From Serratia sarumanii (GTDB lineage: Bacteria > Pseudomonadota > Gammaproteobacteria > Enterobacterales > Enterobacteriaceae), in contig NZ_CP124750.1 in NCBI RefSeq assembly GCF_029962605.1, positions 1,488,001-1,552,000 of the forward strand: a stretch of 64,000 nt of DNA, read 5' to 3'. Below the pieces are notes generated by a model, which made no database searches, was not told the DNA's origin, and saw nothing but the letters and a program-made list of their open reading frames with translations. Every line of letters starts with the position of its first letter. Positions within the stretch are counted from its first letter, which is position 1. Shown here one piece after another: positions 1-8,747 of the stretch. The position numbers were made by a program, and so were the translations under genes.

Positions 1-273
1 GACGCCGATCGCCATGTTGTATCGCTCCGCCAGCGGGCGAATGCGCGCCAGCGAAGGGCTGGCGGCGATCGGTTCCGCCAGCGCCCGCACTTCGACGTCG
101 GACAGATGGCGCACGTGCCAATAGCCGGTGATGCACATTTCCGGGAAGGCCAGCAGCTGTACCTGCTGCTCGGCCGCCTGAGCGATAAAGCGCTCAATGA
201 TCGACAGGTTGTAATTCTTATCGTTGGCGCGATGCTGGAACTGCACCGTGGCGGCGCGCAATGAGATGGTCAT
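1..273 (-). CDS. Nitrilase / carbon-nitrogen hydrolase family protein (partial, N-terminal 91 aa)
   Basis: The gene runs off the left edge of the window, so only the first 91 residues are visible. They match the start of the nitrilase superfamily: a short beta strand (SLRAATVQFQ), then LAFPEMCITGYW, where E45 would be the glutamate of the Glu-Lys-Cys triad. The lysine and cysteine lie outside the window. Family members hydrolyse amides or nitriles in the cytoplasm; the substrate cannot be told from this part. The start is the ATG at 273, shortly after a GGAGAG-type ribosome binding site. It is divergent from the LysR gene at 365, so that regulator probably controls it. Confidence 0.8.
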   Translation of the reverse strand, partial: MTISLRAATVQFQHRANDKNYNLSIIERFIAQAAEQQVQLLAFPEMCITGYWHVRHLSDVEVRALAEPIAASPSLARIRPLAERYNMAIGV

Positions 274-316
274 GGTGTCTCTCCGGTTAGGGTCTGCGTT
301 GATTACAGCAGGTGGA

Positions 317-335
317 TTGATTACTGTATAATCAA
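317..335. promoter_or_regulatory. Inverted repeat in the nitrilase/LysR divergent promoter
   Basis: Perfect 7-bp arms TTGATTA and TAATCAA are separated by 5 bp. The spacing and the T-N11-A pattern inside fit a LysR-type operator. It lies between two divergent gene starts, about 30 bp from the LysR start. Binding is inferred. Confidence 0.55.
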
Positions 336-364
336 TTAAATTCCCTATTTGATAACCTGATGGA

Positions 365-1237
365 ATGGACATAAAACAACTGCGCGCCCTGGTGGCGCTG
401 GCCGAGCAGGGCAACTATCGACAGGCGGCGAGCCGGCTGTGCATCAGCCAGCCGGCGCTGAGCAAGCAGATTCAGGCGCTGGAAACCCAGCTCGGCGTTC
501 GATTGTTCGAGCGTGGCCGACAGGGCGCGGTGCTCACCGCCGGCGGGCAGCGGCTCTACCCGGAGGTGCAGGCGCTGGTGGAACAGTACCAGCAGTTTCA
601 GCGGCGCGCCCGGCGGGTGGCGCTCGGGGAAGCGGGGCGGCTGGCGCTGGGATTTGGCCTCTCCAGCTTTCATCTGGCGCCGCAGCTGGTGGCGGCTTTT
701 CGCCAACGGTTTCCCGAGGTGGCGATCGGCCTGGAGGACATCCCGTCGGAGCGGCAGTATCAGTTGCTGTTACAGGGGGAGTTGCAGGCGGGGTTCGTGC
801 GTTTGCCGGTCAATACGCCGCTGTGCGGCGTGGCAATGCTGAGTGACCGGTTGGTGCTGGCCGCGCCGGGCGCGCTGGCGCTGCGCGCCGACGATCTGAT
901 GGCGCGTTTCAATCAGCTGCCGCTGTTGCAGTTGACTCCGAAGCGCGGGCGCGGGCTGAGCGATCAGTCGCTGCGGTTTATCGCCGCTCACCGCTTGACG
1001 CCGAACGTGGTGCAGCAGGCCGGCGATATTCAGACGCTGTTGGCGCTGGTCGCCGCCGGCGTCGGCGTTGCGCTGCTGCCGCACAGCATCACGCATATCG
1101 CGCCGGCCGGCATCGACATTTTACCGCTGAGCGGCGAGGAAACGGAGTGGCAGGTCGGTATCGCCTGGGACCCGCAGCGCGCCGACGCGCTGCGGGACAA
1201 CTTTGTTCAGACGGCGTTGGCGATGCAACGCGGTTAG
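365..1237 (+). CDS. LysR-family transcriptional regulator
   Basis: This is a 290-residue protein of normal LysR length. Residues 1-60 form the winged helix-turn-helix (QAASRLCISQPALSKQIQAL), followed by the linker helix and a periplasmic-binding-protein-like effector domain from about residue 90. It is transcribed away from the nitrilase-family gene, and an inverted repeat lies between them, so it likely regulates that gene and itself. The ATG at 365 is the only in-frame start that keeps the whole HTH. The effector is unknown. Confidence 0.85.
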   Translation: MDIKQLRALVALAEQGNYRQAASRLCISQPALSKQIQALETQLGVRLFERGRQGAVLTAGGQRLYPEVQALVEQYQQFQRRARRVALGEAGRLALGFGLSSFHLAPQLVAAFRQRFPEVAIGLEDIPSERQYQLLLQGELQAGFVRLPVNTPLCGVAMLSDRLVLAAPGALALRADDLMARFNQLPLLQLTPKRGRGLSDQSLRFIAAHRLTPNVVQQAGDIQTLLALVAAGVGVALLPHSITHIAPAGIDILPLSGEETEWQVGIAWDPQRADALRDNFVQTALAMQRG

Positions 1238-1240
1238 GTT

Positions 1241-1771
1241 TTAGAGCGGGCAATGCATCACGACGATCGGGCTCTGGTGATACTCGCTGCGGCGGCTTTC
1301 GCTAAAGCCGACTTTTTTCGCCAGCGCCAGCGAAGCCTGGTTTTCCGGCGAGATGATGCAGACGGTTTTCTCCCCCGGCAGGTGCGTTTTACCCCAGGCC
1401 AGCGCCGCCCGCAGTGCCTCGGTGGCGTAGCCTTTGCCGTGCGCAGAACTCACCAGCGTCCAGCCCATTTCCGGCGCGTCGAGCGCCGGGGTGATATCGC
1501 GCAGGCCGTCGAAGAAGCCGATGCTGCCGAGGTACTCGCCGCTCTGTTTGTCACGCACCGCCCAATTTCCATACCCCAACAGCGCCCAGTGGCCAGCGTA
1601 GCGCATCAGGCGCCCCCAGGAGTCTTCCCGGTCGCGCGGCGTGCCGCCGATATAGCGTACCACCAGCGGATCGGCCCACAATGCGGCCAGCGACTCGAAG
1701 TCGTCCAGCCTGTGCGCGTCCAGCCGCAGGCGTTCGGTGACAAGCGTTGGCGCGGTGTTGATTACGGTCAT
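1241..1771 (-). CDS. GNAT-family N-acetyltransferase (RimJ/RimL type)
   Basis: This 176-residue protein opens with LVTERLRLDAH, typical of the RimJ/RimL-like group that acetylates N-termini or small amines using acetyl-CoA. The acetyl-CoA loop is seen as SSAHGKGYATEAL (about residues 108-120), followed by the late helix NQASLALAKKVGF. A GGAG site lies just upstream of the ATG. It ends 3 bases from the convergent LysR gene and is not obviously in an operon. The substrate is unknown. Confidence 0.85.
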   Translation of the reverse strand: MTVINTAPTLVTERLRLDAHRLDDFESLAALWADPLVVRYIGGTPRDREDSWGRLMRYAGHWALLGYGNWAVRDKQSGEYLGSIGFFDGLRDITPALDAPEMGWTLVSSAHGKGYATEALRAALAWGKTHLPGEKTVCIISPENQASLALAKKVGFSESRRSEYHQSPIVVMHCPL

Positions 1772-1834
1772 GTTGCTGCTCCTGCACAGGGTGAAAGGCG
1801 ATGAAAAACAACGGCGTTCAGTATGCCAGAGAAA

Positions 1835-3205
1835 TCACACCGCCAGCCACAACAGCCAGGTGAACAGAAAGCCGCTCAGGCCGAGCAGGGTGGTCAGCAC
1901 CGTCCAGGTTTTCAGGCCGTCGGCCACTGACAGCCCCAGATAGCGCGTGACGATCCAAAAACCGGAGTCGTTGACGTGGGAAAGCCCCAGCCCGCCGAAA
2001 CAGGTCGCCAGCGTCACCAGCACCAGCTGCAGCTGATTCAAGCCGCTGACCGCCTCCGACAACAGGCCGCCGGTGGTCAGGATCGCCACGGTGGCGGATC
2101 CCTGCGAAGCGCGCAGCGCCAGCGAAATGATAAAGGCGGCGGGCACCAGCGGCAGGCCGATGGCCGTCAGCACCTCCGCCAGCGCCTTGCCGACGCCGGA
2201 TTCCACCAGCACCTTGCCGAACACGCCGCCCGCGCCGGTCACCAGGATCACCACCGCAGCGGTCGGCAGCGCAGCGCCCATCACATCGCTGGCGTGTTGC
2301 AGGCTCCAGCCGCGGCGCAGCGCCAGGAAGTAGAAGGCCAGCAGCAGGGCGATCATCAGCGCCACCGCCGGCGAGCCCAGCAGCGACAGCGTATCGCGCA
2401 GCGCCGAGCCGGCAGGCAACAGCGTGGCGGAGACGGTGCCGAGCATGATGATGGCGATCGGGATGACGATCAGCGCTGCCACCAGCCCGGCGCCGGGCTG
2501 GTTGATGCGATCGCTGAGCGGCGCTTGCCCTTCCGGACGCGGTTCCGGCGCCGCCAGCTGCAGCTGTTCCAGCACCTCTATCGATAACGGATAGGTTTTG
2601 CGGTTGAGGTAGTTGGCGGCGAAATAGCCGATCGCGCCGACCGGAATACAGATCGCGAAGCCGATGATGGTCAGCCAACCGATGTCGGCGTTGAGCAAAC
2701 CGGCGGCGGCCACCGGGCCGGGGTGCGGCGGCAGCGCGACGTGGACCGTCAACATCACGCCGGCCATCGGCAGGCCGAACTTCAGCGGCGACACTTTGGC
2801 GACCTTGGCGAAGCCGTAGATAATCGGCGCCAGAATGATAAAGCCGACGTCGAAGAACACCGGAATGCCGAGGATAAACGCGGCGAGGGTCAGCGCGGCG
2901 ACGGTGCGTTTCGGCCCCAGCCCTTGGCTGAAGCGCTGCGCCAGCGACTCGGCGCCGCCCGAGTGTTCGATCATGCGGCCAAGCATCGCCCCCAGGCCGA
3001 TGATGATGGTCACCGAGCCGAGCACGCCGCCCATCCCGGCGGTCATCACTTTCATTACTTCACCGGTCGGAATGCCGCTGGCCAACGCCACCAGCAGACT
3101 GACCACCAACAGCGCGACAAAGGGTTGCACCTTCGCCTTGATGACCATCAATAACAGCAGCACCACGCCGAGAACGGCAATCAGCAACAGCAGAGAGGTA
3201 GACAT
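1835..3205 (-). CDS. GntP-family sugar-acid permease (YgbN-like)
   Basis: This 456-residue, very hydrophobic protein belongs to the GntP gluconate:H+ symporter family (about 12 membrane segments; glycine-rich stretches such as HPGPVAAAG and GAGGVFG). The ORF stays open upstream, but MSTSLLLLIAVLGV is preceded by an AAAGG site and begins a membrane segment directly, so 3205 is the start. It is the last gene of the threonate/erythronate operon in the same order as E. coli ygbJKLMN, so it likely imports L-threonate, D-erythronate or a related acid. The exact substrate is inferred from context. Confidence 0.85.
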   Translation of the reverse strand: MSTSLLLLIAVLGVVLLLLMVIKAKVQPFVALLVVSLLVALASGIPTGEVMKVMTAGMGGVLGSVTIIIGLGAMLGRMIEHSGGAESLAQRFSQGLGPKRTVAALTLAAFILGIPVFFDVGFIILAPIIYGFAKVAKVSPLKFGLPMAGVMLTVHVALPPHPGPVAAAGLLNADIGWLTIIGFAICIPVGAIGYFAANYLNRKTYPLSIEVLEQLQLAAPEPRPEGQAPLSDRINQPGAGLVAALIVIPIAIIMLGTVSATLLPAGSALRDTLSLLGSPAVALMIALLLAFYFLALRRGWSLQHASDVMGAALPTAAVVILVTGAGGVFGKVLVESGVGKALAEVLTAIGLPLVPAAFIISLALRASQGSATVAILTTGGLLSEAVSGLNQLQLVLVTLATCFGGLGLSHVNDSGFWIVTRYLGLSVADGLKTWTVLTTLLGLSGFLFTWLLWLAV

Positions 3206-3310
3206 GAAAAAAGCCTTTCGTTGGGTAAGCGTTGGGCACCGCGATCGCCGCGTGGCGATACGGGTGCGTTTCATTGTTATAAAATCGATTTCCTGGTGTC
3301 GGCGGCGGCG

Positions 3311-4087
3311 TTAGCGGTAAGGTTTCAGCCAGCCGAGCCCGGCGGCGGTGTCGCCGCGCGGCCGGTATTCGCAACCTACCCAGCCTTGATAACCGAGCGC
3401 ATCCAACTTGTCGAACAGCCACGGGTAATTCAGTTCGCCGTCATCCGGCTCATGGCGATCCGGCACCGAGGCTATCTGGATATGCGCGTAGCGCCCGGCC
3501 AGCGTTTCCAGCAACCCGCTGATATTGCCATCCACTAACTGCGCGTGGAAAAAGTCGAACTGAATGAACACGTTCGGTCTCTCGATAGCCGCCACCGCCT
3601 CCGCCGCCTGATGTTGACTGGCGAACAGGTAGTCGGGTTTGACCGGTGGGCTGAGCGCTTCGATCAGCACCTTGACGCCGTGCGGGGCGAAGGCGTCGGC
3701 GGCATAGCGCGCATTGGCGATAAAGGTGTCGAGATAACGCTGCCGGTCCGCGCCCGCGGGTACCACGCCGGCCATCAGGTGCACGCAGGGGCAGGCGAGG
3801 GCGATGGCGTAGGCCAGCGCGCGATCGATATCGGCGCGAGCATCCTGCTCGCGGCCCGGCAGCGCCGCCAGCCCCCATTCGCCGGCGGCGACATCGCCGG
3901 GCGCGGTGTTGAACAGCACCTGTTGCAGGCCGTGTTTGCGCAGTTTTTCCGCCAACAGCTCGGCGGGATGCTCGTAAGGAAACAGGAACTCCACCGCGTT
4001 GAAGCCTTGTTCGGCAGCGGCGGCGAAGCGCTCGAGGAATGGCACTTCGTTAAACATCATCGATAAATTGGCGGCAAATTTAGGCAT
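3311..4087 (-). CDS. otnI: 2-oxo-tetronate isomerase OtnI
   Basis: This 258-residue TIM-barrel protein is of the Hyi/xylose-isomerase-like family (YgbM in E. coli). Family features include [17 protein letters not shown] near the N-terminus, LIEALSP, and [16 protein letters not shown], which hold acidic and histidine metal ligands. OtnI interconverts 2-oxo- and 3-oxo-tetronate, feeding the kinase OtnK. It starts 3 bp after the otnC stop and is followed by a 105-bp gap before the permease. Confidence 0.88.
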   Translation of the reverse strand: MPKFAANLSMMFNEVPFLERFAAAAEQGFNAVEFLFPYEHPAELLAEKLRKHGLQQVLFNTAPGDVAAGEWGLAALPGREQDARADIDRALAYAIALACPCVHLMAGVVPAGADRQRYLDTFIANARYAADAFAPHGVKVLIEALSPPVKPDYLFASQHQAAEAVAAIERPNVFIQFDFFHAQLVDGNISGLLETLAGRYAHIQIASVPDRHEPDDGELNYPWLFDKLDALGYQGWVGCEYRPRGDTAAGLGWLKPYR

Positions 4088-4090
4088 GGG

Positions 4091-4723
4091 TCAGCTCCGT
4101 AATTCGGCAATTTCATCATCGGTCAAATAGCGGATCGGACGATCGCCGAGGGTGAAGATCAGCCGCGCCGCATCTTCCATCTCTTCGGTATTGTCCGCCG
4201 CCGCTCGCAGGTCTTTACCCGTCACCACCGGCCCGTGGTTGGCCAGCAAAAAGGCGCGGTGGGTGGGCGCCAGGCGGGCCAGATCCTGCGCCAGCCTTTC
4301 GTCGCCGGGGCGGTAGTAGGGCACCACCGGCACCTTGCCGACGCGCATCACCACATAGGGGGTGAACGGTTTGATGGCGTTGTCGACGTCCAGCCCCTGC
4401 AGGCAAGAGAGCGCCGTGAGGTAGGTGCAATGCAGGTGCACCACCGCTTTGCATTCCGGGTTGTTCAGATACAGCGCGCGGTGAAAGCTGATCTCTTTCG
4501 ACGGCTTGTCGCCGGACAGCCAGTCGCCGTTCAGGCTCACTTTAGACAGGCGGTCGGCCTGCAGCTCGCCGAGACAGGAGCCGGTCGGCGTCGCCAGCAG
4601 CGCGCCGTCCGGCAGCAACAGCGAGAGGTTGCCGGCTGAGCCGGTGGCGTAACCGCGTTGGAAAAACGAGGCGCCCAGGCGCACCATCTCTTCTCGTGCC
4701 TGCTGTTCGATGGTCGTGGTCAT
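4091..4723 (-). CDS. otnC: 3-oxo-tetronate 4-phosphate decarboxylase OtnC
   Basis: This 210-residue protein is a class II aldolase/adducin fold enzyme (YgbL). The zinc-site histidines are in VVHLHCTYLTAL (the HxH pair) and FLLANHGPVV. It decarboxylates 3-oxo-tetronate 4-phosphate to dihydroxyacetone phosphate, the last step before glycolysis. Its start overlaps the end of otnK by 4 bp, the usual sign of translational coupling. Confidence 0.9.
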   Translation of the reverse strand: MTTTIEQQAREEMVRLGASFFQRGYATGSAGNLSLLLPDGALLATPTGSCLGELQADRLSKVSLNGDWLSGDKPSKEISFHRALYLNNPECKAVVHLHCTYLTALSCLQGLDVDNAIKPFTPYVVMRVGKVPVVPYYRPGDERLAQDLARLAPTHRAFLLANHGPVVTGKDLRAAADNTEEMEDAARLIFTLGDRPIRYLTDDEIAELRS

Positions 4724-5979
4724 ACTGGAAACTCCGTTTGCGCGCGCGCGAAGAAGGCTTCATCGCCAAAATTGCCTGATTTCAATGCCAGGGAAATGGC
4801 CCGATCGCTGGCGCGCACCCAGGGAACGCCGGGGGAAATGCTGGGGCCGATATGGAAGCCGCGAATGCCCAGCGCCTGCGTGACCACGCCGGAGGTTTCG
4901 CCGCCGGCGACGATAAAGCGGCTGAATCCCAACTGGCGCAGTTGCACCACCAGCTCGGCGAACAACGCCTCCACCGCCTCGCTGGCGGCGCTACCGTACT
5001 GCCGTTGCGTTTGCTGCAGCGCTTCCGACGCTGCGGTGGCGTAGATCAGCGGGGCAAGCGCCTCCCCGGCGTGACGCTGCGCCCAATGCGCCAGCTCGGC
5101 GGCGTAGGCGGCGCGCGCCTGCGGATCGAGACAGCGGCCGATATCGATGGCCTGCGCCGCCGCGCGTTCGCGGTAGTGCGCCACCTGCCGGTTAGTCATG
5201 ACGGAGCAAGAACCGGACAGCACCGCCGCTTTCTCGCCCTGCGGCGCGCCGGCCGCCTCTGCCGAACGCTCGCCGTTCTGCGCCCACTGCCGCGCCAGGC
5301 CGATCGCCAGGCCCGAACCGCCGGTCACCAGCTTCATCGTTTTCAACGCTTCGCCCTGGCTGAGCAGATGCCGTTCGTTGAGCGTATCCAGCACCGCGTA
5401 GCGCACGCCTTCCTGCGCCAATTGCCGCAGTTTCTCGCTGATCGCCCCGGCGCCGCGATCCATTTCCGCCGCCGTCACCAGCCCGCAGCGCCCGGTGGCC
5501 TGGGATTCCATCAGGCGCAGCAGGTTGCTGTCGGTCATCGGCGTGACCGGGTGATGACGCATGCCGGATTCGGACAGCAGCTGTTCCCCGACGAACAGGT
5601 GGCCCTGATAGACCGTGCGGCCGTTTATCGGCAACGCCGGAGATACCACAGTGAAACTTTCCCCCAGCGCGGCGAGCAGGGCGTCGGTCACCGGGCCGAT
5701 ATTGCCCTGCGCGGTGCTGTCGAAAGTGGAGCAGTATTTGAAGTAGAACTGGCGGCAGCCCTGTTTTTGCAGCCAGGCCAGCGCCTGCAACGACAGTTCG
5801 ACCGCCTGCTCTGCCGGGCAGGAGCGCGATTTCAGGCTGATGACCGCCGCCTGCGCGCTGACCGGCGTTTCGTCTTGCGGCACGCCGTTCAACTGCACCG
5901 TCGGCAGGCCGTTTTGCACCAGAAAACTGGCGATATCGGTCGCGCCGGTAAAATCATCCGCGATTACGCCGAGCAGCAT
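4720..5979 (-). CDS. otnK: 3-oxo-tetronate kinase OtnK
   Basis: This 419-residue protein is a four-carbon acid sugar kinase (DUF1537 family; YgbK). The N-terminal signature DDFTGATD is at residues 8-15, and the C-terminal nucleotide-binding half carries RFIVAGGETSGVV and GPSISPGVPW. It phosphorylates 3-oxo-tetronate at C4 with ATP. Its ATG shares one base with the ltnD stop codon, so the two genes are coupled. Length is as expected for the family. Confidence 0.92.
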   Translation of the reverse strand: MLLGVIADDFTGATDIASFLVQNGLPTVQLNGVPQDETPVSAQAAVISLKSRSCPAEQAVELSLQALAWLQKQGCRQFYFKYCSTFDSTAQGNIGPVTDALLAALGESFTVVSPALPINGRTVYQGHLFVGEQLLSESGMRHHPVTPMTDSNLLRLMESQATGRCGLVTAAEMDRGAGAISEKLRQLAQEGVRYAVLDTLNERHLLSQGEALKTMKLVTGGSGLAIGLARQWAQNGERSAEAAGAPQGEKAAVLSGSCSVMTNRQVAHYRERAAAQAIDIGRCLDPQARAAYAAELAHWAQRHAGEALAPLIYATAASEALQQTQRQYGSAASEAVEALFAELVVQLRQLGFSRFIVAGGETSGVVTQALGIRGFHIGPSISPGVPWVRASDRAISLALKSGNFGDEAFFARAQTEFPV

Positions 5980-6893
5980 CAGATTGCCTCCTTTTTCTGC
6001 GGCAAATCGATGCCGGCAAAGATTTTGATTACCGCACTGTCGTCTTCTTTACCGTAACCGGCGTTGCTGGCGGCGGTAAACATGGTGAAGGCGGTGGAGG
6101 CCAGCGGCAGCGGGAAGTGCAGCGCCTTGGCGGTATCGGCCACCAGCCCCAGATCCTTGACGAAGATATCCACCGCCGATTTGGGCGCATAGTCGCCGTC
6201 GACCACGTGGCGCATGCGATTTTCGAACATCCAGGAGTTGCCGGCGGCGTGGGTGACCACGTCGTACATCACGTCCAGCGGGATGCCGGCGCGGGCGGCC
6301 AGCGCCATGGCTTCCGCTCCGGCGGCGATGTGTACCCCGGCCAACAGCTGGTGGATGATTTTAACCGTCGCGCCCAGGCCGATCGCCTCGCCGATGCGGT
6401 AAACCTTGCCGGCGATGGCGTCCAGCACGGGTTGCAGGCGCTCGAAGGTGGCGTCGGCGCCGGCGGCCATCACCGTCATCTGGCCTTCCTCCGCCTTGGC
6501 CGCTCCGCCGGAAACCGGCGCATCCAGCATCGGCAGCCCGTAGTCCAGCAGCCGTTGCTCGATCTGTTTGGCGTCATCGGCGGAAATGGTCGAAGAGACC
6601 ATCACCGCGGTGCCCGGCTTGAGCTTTGGCGCCAGGCCTTGTTCGCCGAACAGGATCTGCTTCACCTGGGCGGCGTTCACCACCAGCAGCAGCACGGCGT
6701 CCAGTTCGGCGGCGAAATCGCGCGCGCTGGTAGACGCGTGTTTTGCGCCGGCCTGTTGCAGCGCCGCCAGCGCCTGCGGATTCAGGTCCGCCCCGTAGGT
6801 GGTCAATCCGGCGCGGAGGCACGAGCGCGCCGCGCCCATGCCCATCGCGCCCAGCCCAATGACGCAGACGGCATAATTCCCTGGGTGTGTCAT
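5979..6893 (-). CDS. ltnD: L-threonate dehydrogenase LtnD
   Basis: This 304-residue NAD-dependent beta-hydroxyacid dehydrogenase (YgbJ) has the Rossmann motif GLGAMG at residues 13-18, the substrate-binding DAPVSGGAAKAEEG near 124-137, and the likely catalytic lysine K178 in GATVKIIHQ. It oxidises L-threonate to 2-oxo-tetronate, the first step of the pathway. It is the first gene of the operon and faces the DeoR regulator across a 283-bp AT-rich promoter region. Confidence 0.9.
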   Translation of the reverse strand: MTHPGNYAVCVIGLGAMGMGAARSCLRAGLTTYGADLNPQALAALQQAGAKHASTSARDFAAELDAVLLLVVNAAQVKQILFGEQGLAPKLKPGTAVMVSSTISADDAKQIEQRLLDYGLPMLDAPVSGGAAKAEEGQMTVMAAGADATFERLQPVLDAIAGKVYRIGEAIGLGATVKIIHQLLAGVHIAAGAEAMALAARAGIPLDVMYDVVTHAAGNSWMFENRMRHVVDGDYAPKSAVDIFVKDLGLVADTAKALHFPLPLASTAFTMFTAASNAGYGKEDDSAVIKIFAGIDLPQKKEAI

Positions 6894-7176
6894 ACTGCAC
6901 TCCTGTTAATTTTAGTGATAATTTGTTTTGTTGTGTTAAATGTAAGCGCTTGACGGCCGTTTATCCGCGATCGATATCACAATAATTAACAATGTGTGAG
7001 ACGAATTCTTCGTACGGTTTCTGGCCTGTATCAACATTATTGTTATGTTTTTAAATAAGTTTATGTTTTTCTGGCGTCACTGCGCGCGCCGTCACGCCGC
7101 GAAAAATTAGGGCTATCGGCGAACGAAAATTGACGTAAAATCACAATTATTATCACCGCAGCAACGAGAGGGAACC
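6894..7176. promoter_or_regulatory. Divergent promoter region of the threonate operon and its DeoR regulator
   Basis: These 283 bases have no gene and are clearly richer in A/T than the flanks. I see recurring elements: TCACAATAATTA (6978-6989), TCACAATTATTA (7141-7152), the palindrome AACATTATTGTT (7033-7044) and GTGATAATTTG near 6915. The first two are near-identical direct repeats and could be DeoR-type operator half sites covering both promoters. This is inference from pattern only. Confidence 0.5.
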
Positions 7177-7947
7177 GTGATACCTGTAGAACGCCATCAA
7201 CAAATTCTTGCGCTGGTATCCGAACGCGGCGTCGTCAGCATTGCCGAGCTGACCGAACGGCTGGGGGTGTCGCATATGACGATCCGCCGCGATTTGCAAA
7301 AGCTGGAGGAACAGGGCGCGGTGCAGTCGGTCTCGGGCGGCGTGCAGGCGCCCGAGCGGGTGGCGAGCGAACCTTCGCATCAGGCCAAAGAGGGGATGTT
7401 CAGCCGGCAGAAAATCGCCATCGGCCGGCTGGCGGCGCGGCAAATTCCCGCCAATAGCTGTATTTATCTGGATGCCGGCACCACCACGCTGGCGCTGGCG
7501 AAGCAGATCGGTGAACGTGACGATTTGACGGTGGTGACCAACGACTTTGTCATCGCCGGCTTCCTGATCGAACACAGCCAGTGCAGAATCATCCACACCG
7601 GCGGCACCGTGTGCCGGGAAAACCGCTCCTGCGTCGGCGAAGCGGCGGCGCAGGCGCTGCGCGGTCTGTTTATCGATCTGGCGTTTATCTCCGCCTCTTC
7701 GTGGAGCATGCGCGGCCTGTCGACGCCGAACGAAGACAAGGTGATGGTAAAGAAGGCCATCGTCGAGGCCAGCCGCCGCTGCATTCTGCTCAGCGACACC
7801 TCGAAATACGGCAAGATCGCGACCTACCTGGCTCTGCCGATCGCCGCCTTTGACGCCGTCATTACCGACGAGGGGCTGCCCGCCGCCGCGCGGGAGGCAA
7901 TCGAGCAAGCGGGGCTTGCGTTGCTGACGGCAGGGGAAGAAGAGTAA
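7177..7947 (+). CDS. ygbI: DeoR-family repressor of the threonate operon (YgbI-like)
   Basis: This 256-residue DeoR-family protein has an N-terminal winged helix (VSIAELTERLGVSHMTIRRD) and the sugar-phosphate sensor domain from about residue 75 (YLDAGTTTLALA, VVTNDF, HTGGTVC, then LLSDTSKYGK near the C-terminus). It starts at a GTG 3 bases after GAGAGGGAA, a good ribosome binding site. It is divergent from ltnD exactly as ygbI is in E. coli, so it very likely represses the operon until a pathway phosphate appears. Confidence 0.85.
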   Translation: MIPVERHQQILALVSERGVVSIAELTERLGVSHMTIRRDLQKLEEQGAVQSVSGGVQAPERVASEPSHQAKEGMFSRQKIAIGRLAARQIPANSCIYLDAGTTTLALAKQIGERDDLTVVTNDFVIAGFLIEHSQCRIIHTGGTVCRENRSCVGEAAAQALRGLFIDLAFISASSWSMRGLSTPNEDKVMVKKAIVEASRRCILLSDTSKYGKIATYLALPIAAFDAVITDEGLPAAAREAIEQAGLALLTAGEEE

Positions 7948-7960
7948 GAACGAACCGGAG

Positions 7961-8155
7961 TCAGGATGAAAGTTCGGTATCGATGCCACATGCGGGCGGT
8001 TCACTTGCTTCAACGCCGCCGCGTTCACGCCATTCGCGGCGCCTTTGTTCCCACCACTCTTCGTGGAAGGCTTGCATCTCTTTCAGGCGTTGTTCCTTAA
8101 CGTGCTGCTGGTAAGTATGGGGTGTTATGGGGGTTATGCGGGATTTCGATGACAT
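7961..8155 (-). CDS. Small hypothetical protein (64 aa)
   Basis: I do not recognise this protein. It has 64 residues, is rich in Arg, Glu and Trp (EEWWEQRRREWRERGG), and is probably helical, with a short acidic tail. The ATG at 8155 follows AAAGGA with an 8-base spacer, which supports this start even though it overlaps the preceding gene by 59 bp; a later in-frame ATG at 8077 has a poorer site. It sits downstream of the frameshifted gene 8097-8625 and is probably cotranscribed with it. Confidence 0.5.
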   Translation of the reverse strand: MSSKSRITPITPHTYQQHVKEQRLKEMQAFHEEWWEQRRREWRERGGVEASEPPACGIDTELSS

Positions 8156-8625
8156 AGAGGCCGTCCTTTATAAACTCTATTTTGTATGAATAATGCCCTT
8201 TTTCAGCGTGTTTTTTCAACAGGAAATCATAAATTTTAGCTAATGCTGGCCTTAACGGTGCACTGAAGATGATCCTGGCATGATACTGATAAGCAAACTT
8301 GAGAAGGGTTTCCCCGATGCCAACGACGAATAAACGTTCGCGTTGGAGAAGGGTGTAATGCATTGCGGTATAGGTATCGAAAGCTGAGCGCTGGTGCTTG
8401 CTTGCGTCGCTCAGCGCCTTAACATCATAAAACTCCAGAGAGAAAGCATTATCGAGGAGAGTAGTGTCCACATACACTGGGGCAAACCAATGGTGCATGT
8501 TTTGCCCAATTTTCTTGAAATCCAAATGATAGATGGCCGTTTTACCATCACTTTTTTCTTACAGTAATCTGATACCTGTATGTGTCTGCTATCCCTGTGT
8601 GTGACTCCCTCACATCAATCTCCAT
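8097..8625 (-). pseudogene. Hypothetical protein gene with a single-base frameshift
   Basis: Two reading frames join cleanly. The ATG at 8625 has a strong AAGGA site 7 bases upstream and encodes MEIDVRESHTGIADTYRYQI..., stopping just after an A6 run (minus strand, 8552-8557). The next frame then runs as ...SDGKTAIYHLDFKKIGQ to the stop at 8097, but its only upstream start is a weak TTG at 8525. Removing one A gives a single 175-residue protein. I do not recognise the family. The region is AT-richer than its neighbours, which suggests transfer. A sequencing error or ribosomal/transcriptional slippage at the A6 run are alternatives to a true pseudogene. Confidence 0.65.
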
Positions 8626-8747
8626 GATGAAATCCTTTTTACTATTATTTTTCCTATAGTTATCCCCTTTGTGACGAACCGATTATTAACTGCGGCGGAG
8701 AAGACCCTCCAGCCGCCGATGGAGCTTATGCGCAGCACCGCGCAAAA

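Noticed and set aside
4852..6057. 401-codon open frame antisense to otnK
   Set aside because: Overlaps the well-supported otnK/ltnD junction on the other strand and has shadow-frame composition.
6978..6998. CRP-like site (TCACA...TGTGA) before ltnD
   Set aside because: The half sites are in the opposite order to the CRP consensus TGTGA-N6-TCACA, so I do not call CRP binding.
8523..8525. TTG as the true start of the gene at 8097-8525
   Set aside because: No ribosome site precedes it and the coding pattern continues upstream in a shifted frame with a far better start at 8625.
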